NCBI GenBank assembly: GCA_017893485.1 | Contig: CM030361.1 | Span: 143,406,941-143,470,940 of the forward strand | DNA length: 64,000 nucleotides | From: Hemerocallis citrina | Lineage: Eukaryota; Streptophyta; Magnoliopsida; Asparagales; Asphodelaceae | Direction of reading: 5' to 3' | Part shown: positions 56,221-64,000 of the stretch, in pieces | How the letters are laid out: every line of letters begins with the position of its first letter | Numbering within the stretch: position 1 is the first letter of the stretch | Notes under the pieces: model-generated | What the model saw: the letters and a program-made list of their open reading frames with translations, nothing else | Databases searched by the model: none | What the model was told of the DNA's origin: nothing | Program-made: the position numbers and the translations under genes

Positions 56221-56952
56221 ACAGTCGACTGTCACGTGGACAGGTCGACTGGTACGAGGCGAATGTTTATTCATGATTTATTGGAAAATTAATAATGTAC
56301 GTGTGTACAAACTGAAGTGATAGAATGATTGCTAAACTTATTTCCCCATACTATACATGACTGAGGAGACATGAACAGATGAAAAAGAACTAGTGATAAT
56401 TAGCAAAACTAGGAATAACCCGTACAGTCGACTGTCGATGTAAACAGCCGACCGGTATTGAATTAAATTAAGAATAGTCCAGAAATTCCATGAAACGAAG
56501 TATTTTTATTGTGATGTTCTAGTGTGCTAAATTGAGATTTAGTATTCATTTCTGCAAGTAAATGATGAGTAAATGAAAATGCATGCTAAACATTTCCCTT
56601 GAGGAAAGGAAACATTAGTTATGTGAAACTGTATGTGGTGATGTTAGCGAACAGCCAAGAAATTACATGTTTATGTAGTATGAATATATTGTATTGATGC
56701 ATGTGAGTTGAAGATTCTTTAAATTGAAATTTAACCTGTTCAGCCGACCTAATGCAAGTAGCAAGTCGACTGGGCTTAAAACCCCAGGACAGACGACTGA
56801 TTGAATGACAGTCGACTGTCACGTGAATGATATTTTGAACATGGAAAATTGCGGAGCAGCCGACTGGCCATGTGCAGCAGTCGACTCTCCTGAGCAGTTA
56901 TGAAGAACTTGATTTGACTGAACAAGTCGACTGGGCTTTCTCCAAGTCGACT
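56221..56952. promoter_or_regulatory. paired GTCGAC palindrome cluster in LTR E
   Basis: Twelve sites of the form cAGtCGACtg lie in six pairs. Centre-to-centre spacing within pairs is 20, 20, 22, 19, 21 and 20 bp. The best sites are the 12-bp palindrome ACAGTCGACTGT (56221, 56424, 56808). At 56233 and 56820 a CACGTG follows directly. No binding factor is known to me. Confidence 0.6.
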
Positions 56953-57426
56953 GTCCAGAATATTCTGATATGTCAGAGATTTCATGTGGTTTCTGTTAAA
57001 AGTTGTGAATCTTATGATTGATGTTGGTAAACTCTATTTGTTGGTTGCCTCCATGAAATGAATCATCGATTTGAATTGAGAATTAAATGAATATGAAAGC
57101 TAAGATCATGATAAAGGAAGTCTGAGAGACTATTAAATGAATTCATGAGTTGAAAATGCTCAAATTGGAAGTTGTGAATTGGAAATTGAAACAAAAGAGC
57201 AGCTAAGTCTCCCCCGGCATTTGGAAAGAAATGAAATGAAATGAGAATTGAAAGACCAAGGTTGGTCATGTTTGAATGAAATGAATAAGTCCGGTTTAGT
57301 GGAGAGGCTAACTCTAGAGCTTTGATTTTTATTCATGATTCTAATAATTAGTACATAGTGGAGATGTGATGAAAGTGAGGGAAAAATACGAGTATGAGAA
57401 CTAGGGTTTACGGTGCGGGTGGGTGA

Positions 57427-57596
57427 GCCACAGAATGCATGCTTGATGAGTCAAGACATGGCGTGGGCACAACTCAGAATGATCGGACTCTAGCCACGCT
57501 TGTGGGATGTTTGGTGACTGCAAGAGGATCGTGTGCCATGAAGTGAGGCTGAATTGCCACAGAATGCATGCTTGATGAGTCAAGACATGGCGTGGG
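57427..57596 (+). repeat. 41-bp perfect direct repeat in LTR E
   Basis: The stretch from GCCACAGAATGCATGC to GGCGTGGG occurs identically at 57427-57467 and 57556-57596, 129 bp apart, just upstream of the conserved box. Confidence 0.9.
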
Positions 57597-57680
57597 ATTC
57601 CCCTCCAGAATTTTCTGTACACGAGCTTGTACTCATAAATCATCTAGGATACTCACCGTAATTACAGTAGTAGATTAAGT

Positions 57681-57783
57681 CATGGCGAGGGATTGAACCC
57701 TACAAAGATGAAGAACGATTAAGAGGCTTGCCCTCGGACCTATGTAGTATGGAATGCATAGAATCCGAACAAGTGCGCATTAG
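57681..57783 (+). promoter_or_regulatory. conserved LTR box, copy in E
   Basis: Contains GAGGGATTGAACCCTACAAA, CCCTCGGACCTATGTAGTAT and GCATAGAATCCGAACAAGTG, ending GCGCATTAG. It serves as the reference copy for the box found in six LTRs here. Confidence 0.7.
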
Positions 57784-58238
57784 TGTCATGTAAATTAAAT
57801 AATTGCATTAAGGATTAAGTGCACAATCACATCACGACCTCATTAAGATTTTTCCCCTTTACTCTATTTTGATATGTGAACAAGTTTGTGATCTGTTAAG
57901 AAATGAGAATCGTTATACTGTTTCTGGCATAGAGATGATGGCCATGTATAATTATCGTCGGTTGAATAAACTGACGTACCCACAGTTTTGTATGCAGGAT
58001 AAATGGCATGAAAAAGATTAAAGAGGAACAAATGCTTAAAGATTTCTCAATGTTGTTGTACATTTGTTTCATTGTTGTAAATTTTACTTCCGCTGTGCAA
58101 TGTAAAGTGTAATATTGATGTAAACTCTGATGTAAAGTGAAAAGTTTAAATTTTCTTGTAAAATTGTACTAAAGGAAATGAAAAGATCGTGTAGAACATC
58201 TCGAATTCAGTGTATTTGGGATTCGGGGCGTTACAGAG

Positions 58239-58250
58239 TGGTATCAGAGC
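58239..58250 (+). promoter_or_regulatory. primer-binding site of E (initiator Met tRNA)
   Basis: TGGTATCAGAGC three bases after the LTR end. Confidence 0.95.
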
Positions 58251-58405
58251 CACGTTTTCTACGCTTTCCACACTTGTACAAATCTATAAGGAACGACACC
58301 CTAGAAGTGGACATTAGAGTGTGTGTCTGAGTTTAGAGATTTAAATGTAAGTGACTTACATTTGTGTTGCTCTAAGACTTGTGCGTCTTCCTCTCTATTT
58401 CTAAG

Positions 58406-58831
58406 ATGGCTGATCACTTCGACCCTGCTGTAGACGACGACTGGCATATCATTGAGGAAGAGTACCATCCTGGACAGGCTGATCCCGAGGAAGAGTACCA
58501 TCCTGGGCAAGCAGATTCTGATGAGGAGGAGTGGCCTGAATCTCGAGAGATTACCCCATCTCCAGACTCGCCTGACGATTCTTCTTCTGATGAAGAAGAT
58601 GGACCAGTTTTGAGTAGTCTTGTGGCTTCTCTTCAGAGGCAGGTAGAAACACTGCGAGAGAGAGTCGGATTATTGGAGGCTCAGCTGGCAAAGCGAAAGG
58701 ACGACTTTTTAGTTCTCAGTCACCGGGTATTGGAACTTGAGAAGAGGAAAAACCTGACAGATGTGCTGAAGGACGAAGTTGATGAACTACGGGGAGAACT
58801 TCGAGAAGCGAAGAGGAACCGTAGGAGTTAG
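58406..58831 (+). CDS. accessory acidic/coiled-coil ORF upstream of gag
   Basis: Intact 141-codon ORF between the primer-binding site and gag, in an unusual place for a chromovirus. I chose the ATG at 58406 (MADHFDP) because D starts its counterpart with MADNHNP. Residues 1-45 are acidic with an internal repeat (EEEYHPGQAD twice). The motif ESREITPSP follows at about 48-56, then a Ser/Asp-rich link. A Leu-heptad coiled coil starts at SLVASLQRQVETLRERVGLL and runs to the basic end LREAKRNRRS. There is no signal peptide, membrane segment or zinc motif. D keeps the same plan, which argues for selection. It may be a structural, RNA- or chromatin-binding partner of Gag. Function is unknown and the family is not recognised. 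Confidence 0.7.
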   Translation: MADHFDPAVDDDWHIIEEEYHPGQADPEEEYHPGQADSDEEEWPESREITPSPDSPDDSSSDEEDGPVLSSLVASLQRQVETLRERVGLLEAQLAKRKDDFLVLSHRVLELEKRKNLTDVLKDEVDELRGELREAKRNRRS

Positions 58832-58978
58832 ATTGTTGTAGCTTCTATTTCTTTCATTCTGATGTTAATGAATGTTTTTTTTCAATTCGGATGTATAAAG
58901 ATTGGAATTCAATGAAATGCAAGTTGATTTAAATTCTTGTCTTATACTTCGAATTTAATGGATCTTTTGCATCAGAAT

Positions 58979-59983
58979 ATGTCGAGAAGAGGAGCTAGAA
59001 ATGGGGAAGGTTTGGATCTGGAAATGGAACTTGCGAGGGTCTATCAGACGCTCAATGTCGTGGCTCAGAACCAAGGAAGGGGGCCTGCGAATCCAGTGCT
59101 CGAGGCGATTAAACTGGTGGAATCGTTCAAGCGAATGAAACCACCTGTATTCGAGGGAAAGTCAGACCCAGATGCGGCTGACAACTGGATTTGTCAAGTG
59201 GAGACAATCTTTGAGGTGTTGGAGACCCCGGAAGGCAGTAAGGTCAAGTTGGCGACTTTGCAATTTGAGAAGGACGTGGCTGTGTGGTGGCAGTCGATGA
59301 AGAGGACCATGGGAGGCATAGTGCTTGGCTGGGAGGAATTTCTGGAAGAATTCCGCAGTTACTATTTTCCCTCCGATGTTCAAGAGAAGAAGGCTATGGA
59401 GTTTCTGTCACTACAGCAAGGTAGCATGTCAGTGAGAGAGTATGAGACTAAGTTTACTCAGCTCTCTAGGTATGCTCCAGAACTGGTGATGGATGAGGCT
59501 AAGAAGGCTCGTAAGTTCGAGCATGGATTGAGACCGAGCTTGAGGTCCCGGATGATACCTCTTGGTATCAGAAGATTTGACAAGTTGGTAAAGAGGGCAG
59601 CAGCGACGGAAGCAGACATAGAGCAGTTCCATATTGTTCAGAACCGGAGGAACAACTGGCAGTCTGGAAAGAGGCCTGCACATTCTGGGAGTTTCAAGGG
59701 GCAACCATCTGCACAAAGGTTCAAACCGACAGGGGCGAATGCTGTTAGTGTAGCTGGAGGATCTGGAAACAATGTGGTGAGACCTTCTGCGGTGACTTGC
59801 TACAACTGTGGTGAAACGGGACATTACCAATCTCAATGCTCCAAACCACGGAATGGTAATCGCAATGCACCAGCGCAGCAGACTGGGAAAAGGCCGTACC
59901 AACCAGGGCGAGTATTTGCCTTGACGGAAGCAGATGCTGATGAGGTTGATCATGTCATCACTGGTACGAAGGCTGATGGTTAG
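58979..59983 (+). CDS. gag: gag (capsid and nucleocapsid) of chromovirus E
   Basis: 334 codons from the ATG at 58979; an upstream in-frame ATG at 58958 is possible, but D's gag starts at the position matching 58979. The capsid-type domain spans about residues 45-215 (ESFKRMKPPVFEGKSDPDAA, MSVREYETKFTQLSRYAPEL, LRPSLRSRMIPLGIRRFDKL). A basic Ser/Gly linker is followed by the CCHC knuckle CYNCGETGHYQSQC (Cys274, Cys277, His282, Cys287), complete. Gag packages element RNA in cytoplasmic particles. The stop TAG at 59981 is in the same frame as pol, which opens 48 bp later. A candidate intron (59964-60053) would remove the stop and join gag to pol. Confidence 0.9.
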   Translation: MSRRGARNGEGLDLEMELARVYQTLNVVAQNQGRGPANPVLEAIKLVESFKRMKPPVFEGKSDPDAADNWICQVETIFEVLETPEGSKVKLATLQFEKDVAVWWQSMKRTMGGIVLGWEEFLEEFRSYYFPSDVQEKKAMEFLSLQQGSMSVREYETKFTQLSRYAPELVMDEAKKARKFEHGLRPSLRSRMIPLGIRRFDKLVKRAAATEADIEQFHIVQNRRNNWQSGKRPAHSGSFKGQPSAQRFKPTGANAVSVAGGSGNNVVRPSAVTCYNCGETGHYQSQCSKPRNGNRNAPAQQTGKRPYQPGRVFALTEADADEVDHVITGTKADG

Positions 59984-60053
59984 AAGTTTTTGTCATTTCT
60001 TTTTCCCGCTGTTTAGTGAAACTGTTACGTAATGAGTGTGTATTATGTAACAG
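59964..60053 (+). other. candidate intron joining gag and pol in E
   Basis: GT at 59964 and AG at 60052-60053, 90 nt, U-rich, removing all stop codons between gag and protease. The joined frame would read VITG then ELYVNG. D has GT at 31963 and AG at 32058-32059 at the matching positions and phase. Confidence 0.45.
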
Positions 60054-61393
60054 GCGAACTTTATGTGAATGGAATGAAAGCTGTTGTGTTGTTCGATACT
60101 GGATCCTCTCATACTTTTGTGTCTCCTAAATTTGCTAAAGTGTTGGGAGTTGAACCGAAGATTTTTCCAGGTAAGATCCTAGCAGTAGCTACTCCATCAG
60201 GGGAAACTTTAACCACTGATCGGTATTACGCTGATTGCGAGATTGTGATTGGAGATCGAATCTTTGGCATTGATCTGATCGAGCTGACTATCTTGGGAGT
60301 CAATGTTATCATTGGCATCGATTGGATGTCGGTGTACAGTGCAAGCATCGAGTGTAAGACCAAGACGGTAACAGTGAAGGCTCCAGGTGGACCTGAAGTC
60401 ACTTTCCAAGGGAAGCAAAAATGTTCTAAGCTGGTGGCAGCTATCCACAAGGAAGAGACTCCTGTGGAAGTGCAAGGGATTCCTGTGGTTCGGGACTATC
60501 TGACTATGTTCTTGGATGATTTTCCTGAGTTACCCCCGCATCGTGATATAGAGTTCAGCATCACTGTTCAACCGGGAAGTGCACCCATTTCTAAAGCACC
60601 GTATAGGATGGCTCCAGTAGAACAGGATGAGGTGAAACGGCAGAATGAGGAACTGTTGGAGAAAGGCTTTATTCAACCTAGTGCATCACCTTGGGGAGCA
60701 CCAGTGCTTTTGGTAAAGAAGAAGGATGGATCGATGAGAATGTGTATCGATTACCGAGAGCTGAATAAGGTCACTGTTCAGAATAAGTATCCTATTCCTC
60801 GAATTGATGACTTGTTCGATCGTCTACAAGGAGCAGCTGTATTCTCCAAAATAGATCTTCGATCAGCATATCACCAGGTTCGAGTGAAAGCTGAAGATGT
60901 GCACAAGACTGCATTTAGAACTCGGCATGGGCATTACGAATTCTTAGTTATGCCATTCGGAGTGACGAATGCACCCGCAATCTTCATGGATTTGATGAAC
61001 AGAGTTCTGAGGCCATTCATTGATTCTTTCGTCGTGGTATTCATCGACAATATTCTCGTGTACTCCAAGTCAGAGGAGGAGCACACCGAGCATCTGGCAG
61101 CAGTTTTGAAGAAGCTGGAAGAGCAAAAGTTGTATGCCAAGTTATCCAAGTGTGATTTCTGGAAATCTGAAGTGGCATTCCTAGGTCACATCCTTTCTAA
61201 GGAGGGAGTGGCAACTGACCCTCAGAAGATAGAGGCAGTGAGAGATTGGGCTAGGCCTACTACAGTGAAGAAAGTCAGAAGTTTTCTTGGAATGACTGGA
61301 TACTACAGGAGATTCATTCAAGGTTATGCTCAGATAGCTGTACCGCTTACTAGTCTGACCAAGAAGAATGTGAACTTCAAGTGGACTGAGTAA
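60032..61393 (+). CDS. pol: pol 5' part of E: protease and reverse transcriptase, ends at a premature stop
   Basis: 453 codons. The protease has the active-site triplet region FDTGSS at residues 21-26. RT runs from about residue 190 to the end: [54 protein letters not shown] (first Asp), [15 protein letters not shown] and the catalytic box [12 protein letters not shown]. Asn340 stands where the second catalytic Asp is expected. Then come [20 protein letters not shown] and the connection [12 protein letters not shown]. The frame is stopped by TAA at 61391 inside a WTExCEASFQ-type stretch, just before the RNase H. RT would copy element RNA in particles; with Asn340 activity is doubtful. Confidence 0.9.
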   Translation: MSVYYVTGELYVNGMKAVVLFDTGSSHTFVSPKFAKVLGVEPKIFPGKILAVATPSGETLTTDRYYADCEIVIGDRIFGIDLIELTILGVNVIIGIDWMSVYSASIECKTKTVTVKAPGGPEVTFQGKQKCSKLVAAIHKEETPVEVQGIPVVRDYLTMFLDDFPELPPHRDIEFSITVQPGSAPISKAPYRMAPVEQDEVKRQNEELLEKGFIQPSASPWGAPVLLVKKKDGSMRMCIDYRELNKVTVQNKYPIPRIDDLFDRLQGAAVFSKIDLRSAYHQVRVKAEDVHKTAFRTRHGHYEFLVMPFGVTNAPAIFMDLMNRVLRPFIDSFVVVFIDNILVYSKSEEEHTEHLAAVLKKLEEQKLYAKLSKCDFWKSEVAFLGHILSKEGVATDPQKIEAVRDWARPTTVKKVRSFLGMTGYYRRFIQGYAQIAVPLTSLTKKNVNFKWTE

Positions 61394-63368
61394 TGTGAGG
61401 CGAGCTTTCAGGAGTTGAAAGAGAAGCTGACTACTGCACCTATTTTGGCTTTGCCTAGAGCAGGTGTTGAGTATGATGTGTATCGCGATGCTTCACATCG
61501 TGGGCTTGGTTGTGTCTTAATGCAAGAAGGAAGAGTAATTGCTTATGGGTCTAGGAAACTACGGCCACATGAGAAGAATTACCCTGACTCATGATCTGGA
61601 GTTGGCTGCGATTATCTTTGCCCTGAAGCAATGGAGACACTACGTATACGGTGAGAAGTTGAACATGTACATGGACCACAAGAGCTTGAAGTATATATAT
61701 CAGCAAAGGGATCTGAATCTGAGGCAGCGGAGATGGTTGGAAGTGCTCGAGGATATGCGACCTGAGATCAAATATCATCCTGGGAAGGCTAATGTTGTGG
61801 CTGATGCACTTAGTCACAAGAGCAGTTTAGCCAGTTTGATTACAACTCAGAAGCATCTGATTGAGGAATTAGATCGAGTAGGTATTGAGGTTGTCTTACA
61901 AGGATTGGGAGCATCTTTGGCTCAGTTGAGGCTTCAGCCTACACTGAATGGAAGGATTATTGCAAGTCAGGAGGTTGATGCTGATATTCTGGAGATGAAG
62001 GAGCAGGTTGGTGCTGGCAGGTTGCCCAGATTTCAAATCAGGGACGGAGTGCTGTGGTTCGGAGATAGGCTATGTGTTCCAAATCAGGTGGACCTGAAAG
62101 AGAGTATTCTTCAGGAGGCACATGCTACTCTTTTTTCAGTACATCCTGGGAGTACTAAGATGTATAAAGACATCAAACAACATTTCTGGTGGTCAGGTTT
62201 GAAGCGGAATGTGGCTGAATTTGTGGCGAAGTGTGAGGTTTGTCAGCAAGTCAAAGCCGAAAATCAGAGACCCGGAGGTCTATTACAGCCGTTACCTATT
62301 CCGGAATGGAAGTGGGATAACATCAGTATGGATTTCATCACGGGATTGCCTAAGAGTCCTAAAGGCAATGATGCAATTTGGGTTATAGTCGATCGACTGA
62401 CCAAGTCCGCTCACTTTTTGGCGATGAAACTCACTGCTTCGATGGACAAGTTGGCTGAGTTGTATGTTGGCGAGATCGTCCGGCTTCATGGTGTTCCGTC
62501 AACTATTGTGTCTGATCGAGATGCGTGGTTTACTTCGCATTTCTGGAGGAGTCTTCAGACAGCTTTGGGAACCAAGACAGATTTTAGCACTGCTTTTCAT
62601 CCGCAAACCGATGGGCAGACCGAGAGAGTCAACCGTATTCTTGAGGATATGCTTCGGTGTTGTATACTAGACTTTGGAGGCAGTTGGGAAAGGCCTTTAC
62701 CTTTGGTAGAGTTTGCCTACAACAACAATTTTCAGGCTAGCATCGGGATGGCGCCGTACGAAGCTCTGTATGGCAGGAAGTGCAGAACGCCTGTTTGTTG
62801 GTTTGAAGTTGGGGAGCGTCAGTTGTTTGGTCCTGAGCTTGTACAGCAAACCTCTGAGAAGATTGTTCTGATCAGGAAAAGGTTGGTGGAAGCTCAGAGC
62901 AGGCAGAAAAGCTATGCAGACAACCGGAGAAGGGACCTTGAGTTTGAGGTTGGTGACTTCATCTTTCTAAAAGTATCCCCCAGTAAAGGTGTGGTTCGTT
63001 TTGGCAAAGGCGGGAAGTTAGCCCCGAGGTTTATAGGCCCGTATAAGATATTGAAAAGGATCGGGAAAACTGCTTATCGGCTTGAATTACCGAAAGAGTT
63101 ATCTCAGGTGCACAATGTCATTCACGTGTCTATGCTGAGAGGTTATATTCCAGACCCGAGTCATCATTTGCCTGAAGTGCCGGAAGGTTTGCAGTTGGAT
63201 CTGAACTACATCGAGTCTCCTGTCGAGATTGTTGATCGTCGAGAAAAAGTCTTGAGGAATAAGACGATACCGATGGTCAAGGTAGTCTGGAGAAACCATT
63301 TGGTTGAAGAGGCTACTTGGGAATCTGAGGAGAGGATGTTGAAGGACTATCCTGAGCTTTTTGTTTGA
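61394..63368 (+). CDS. pol: pol 3' part of E: RNase H, integrase and chromodomain
   Basis: The first ~195 bp continue in the RT frame ([20 protein letters not shown]). One extra base near 61587 then shifts the frame, and the long open frame runs to TGA at 63366. RNase [21 protein letters not shown] and [20 protein letters not shown]. Integrase: zinc region with [11 protein letters not shown] and CEVCQQ (about 62110-62255). The core has Asp at 62331 (MDFITGLP), Asp at 62514 (SDRD) and Glu at 62622 (QTERVN), all kept. Then [20 protein letters not shown] (GPY module). The chromodomain from about 63218 ([30 protein letters not shown]) would guide integration to marked chromatin. Confidence 0.9.
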
Positions 63369-63435
63369 TTGTATCTGTGTATCTTTTGTTCTTGTTGTTG
63401 TGTTGTTTTTTTTTTTAGTTTCTCACTCTTGACTG

Positions 63436-63455
63436 TAGTTCCGGGGACGGAACTA
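63436..63455 (+). promoter_or_regulatory. PPT-proximal hairpin, element E
   Basis: TAGTTCCG and CGGAACTA form a perfect 8-bp stem around the GNRA-type loop GGGA. Relative to C (TAGTTCTG/CAGAACTA) one T-A pair has become C-G, which keeps the pairing. Confidence 0.65.
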
Positions 63456-63472
63456 TTCTAAGGAGGGAGTGT
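63456..63472 (+). promoter_or_regulatory. polypurine tract of E
   Basis: TTCTAAGGAGGGAGTGT directly before the 3' LTR start. Confidence 0.9.
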
Positions 63473-64000
63473 TGTAATGCCCTGATTTTTCAAATTAATG
63501 AAAAATTATTTATTTGGCACGTAGTGTGCACGTGTAATAGTTTGGTTAATATTTTCATCAAGATGAGTAAAGATATTTCAATTTGTGCTTTTTGTTTTGT
63601 ACCAAAGCCTTATTTTATTAGATAAAAAGCCCTTTTTCTTAAAGCCCAAAATGTACTTCATTTATTTTATTTTTAAATAACTATGGTTTTGGGCCATTAA
63701 TTAAAGCTCATGGTTTAATTCTGTTTTTACAACTTGTAATGTGGAACTTGTTTTAAAGACATTTTATTTTGTACAAGTTTCTTTTATGGTGACTAGTGCA
63801 TGCACGTGCATTTCACATACACGTGCATGAGCACACTTTCTTGGCCGGATTGGGAAGAGAAGTGGATCAAGTCATGGGTAGTTATCTAGAGTGTGGGTAG
63901 TTATTACAACTCCCTAGTTCATCCTAGCCCTTGACCCTATAACTATCTACTAAATCTTAGCCTTCCATCTCACCCAAAATGGTGTATAAATACCCCTCTC
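63473..64000 (+). mobile_element. 3' LTR of E, first 528 bp
   Basis: Starts TGTAATGCCCTG and follows the 5' LTR almost base for base up to the TATA box (63985). Differences seen: four substitutions, a 10-bp insertion near 63567 and a 1-bp indel in an A/T run. Confidence 0.97.

Larger units (their letters stand above)
55337..58235 (+). mobile_element. 5' LTR of E
   Basis: Begins TGTAATGCCCTG and ends ATTCGGGGCGTTACA. Length 2,899 bp. It has a paired CACGTA/CACGTG site (55382, 55393), a TATA box (55840), a leader with three GAGCAAG copies (55969-55991), paired GTCGAC motifs (56221-56952), a 41-bp direct repeat (57427-57467 and 57556-57596), the shared box (57681-57783) and a TTCCGCTGTG box (58088-58107). 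Confidence 0.95.
55337..64000 (+). mobile_element. chromovirus E, young Ty3/Gypsy (Tekay-like) element, right end outside window
   Basis: 5' LTR, primer-binding site, accessory ORF, gag, protease, RT, RNase H, integrase, chromodomain, PPT and the first 528 bp of the 3' LTR are all present in order. Over those 528 bp I count four substitutions and two small indels between the LTRs, so insertion was recent. pol nevertheless carries a stop (61391), a one-base frameshift (about 61587) and an altered catalytic residue, so this copy looks non-autonomous. Confidence 0.95.

Noticed and set aside
60032..63368. Endogenous pararetrovirus (caulimovirus)
   Set aside because: LTRs, primer-binding site, PPT, integrase and chromodomain are present and no movement-protein domain is seen, so it is a Ty3/Gypsy retrotransposon.
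63473..64000. Assembly duplication of the sequence at 55337-55860
   Set aside because: The two copies are the LTRs of one element, each placed correctly next to the PPT or primer-binding site, and they differ at several bases.

Overview
This window looks like gene-poor heterochromatin from a large plant genome, probably a dicot. I see no convincing host gene. Almost every base can be placed in a nest of transposable elements: Ty3/Gypsy LTR retrotransposons (chromodomain/Tekay-like and Tat-like), a non-autonomous LTR family, L1-type LINEs, a small Helitron and a hAT-type MITE. Plant origin rests on the initiator-Met primer-binding sites, the chromodomain integrase, the Tat-type polyprotein with an antisense spliced ORF, and LTRs of 3-4 kb beginning TGTAAC/TGTAAT.

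Layout. 1-213 is the 3' end of an LTR lying in a 68-bp minisatellite (214-1075). 1331-4136 holds decayed, intron-containing ORFs of Tat-type elements. 4137-5800 is non-coding and LTR-like. 5800-6285 plus 18541-20287 is the internal part of a non-autonomous element (called C here), split by an L1-like LINE (6286-18540). The LINE is itself split by a solo LTR (12619-16767, TSD GTGCG) that carries a Helitron (13285-13843). C's 3' LTR is 20288-24290 and holds a hAT MITE (21890-22105, TSD AATGCTTG). 24291-42853 is a Tat element whose gag-pol is on the minus strand, with a plus-strand antisense ORF and the 68-bp array. A complete but decayed chromovirus D (26760-37703) sits in that array.

42854-44606 is a minus-strand LTR (G) inserted into the Tat gag. 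F begins at 44607: its 5' LTR (44607-46270 plus 50691-52761) is split by a minus-strand LTR composite (46271-50690, flanked by CAGTA). F's internal region (from 52762) is cut by a 5'-truncated LINE (54730-55336), which is cut in turn by chromovirus E (55337 to beyond 64000).

E is the youngest and best-preserved element. Its LTRs differ by only a few changes over 528 bp. It has an upstream accessory ORF, gag, protease-RT, RNase H, integrase and chromodomain, but pol carries one stop, one frameshift and an Asn in the RT catalytic box. C and F share a coding-free interior and share several LTR or leader motifs with D and E, so they are plausible trans-mobilised partners.

The most unusual signals are: (1) an accessory acidic/coiled-coil ORF upstream of gag, kept in two diverged elements; (2) a hairpin beside the polypurine tract with a compensatory base change; (3) paired GTCGAC palindromes spaced near whole helical turns inside LTRs; (4) paired CACGT sites exactly 11 bp apart near LTR starts; (5) a roughly 100-bp box shared by six LTRs; (6) a candidate intron fusing gag to pol; and (7) tRNA-like A/B boxes inside LTRs. 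All positions and comparisons were made by eye.
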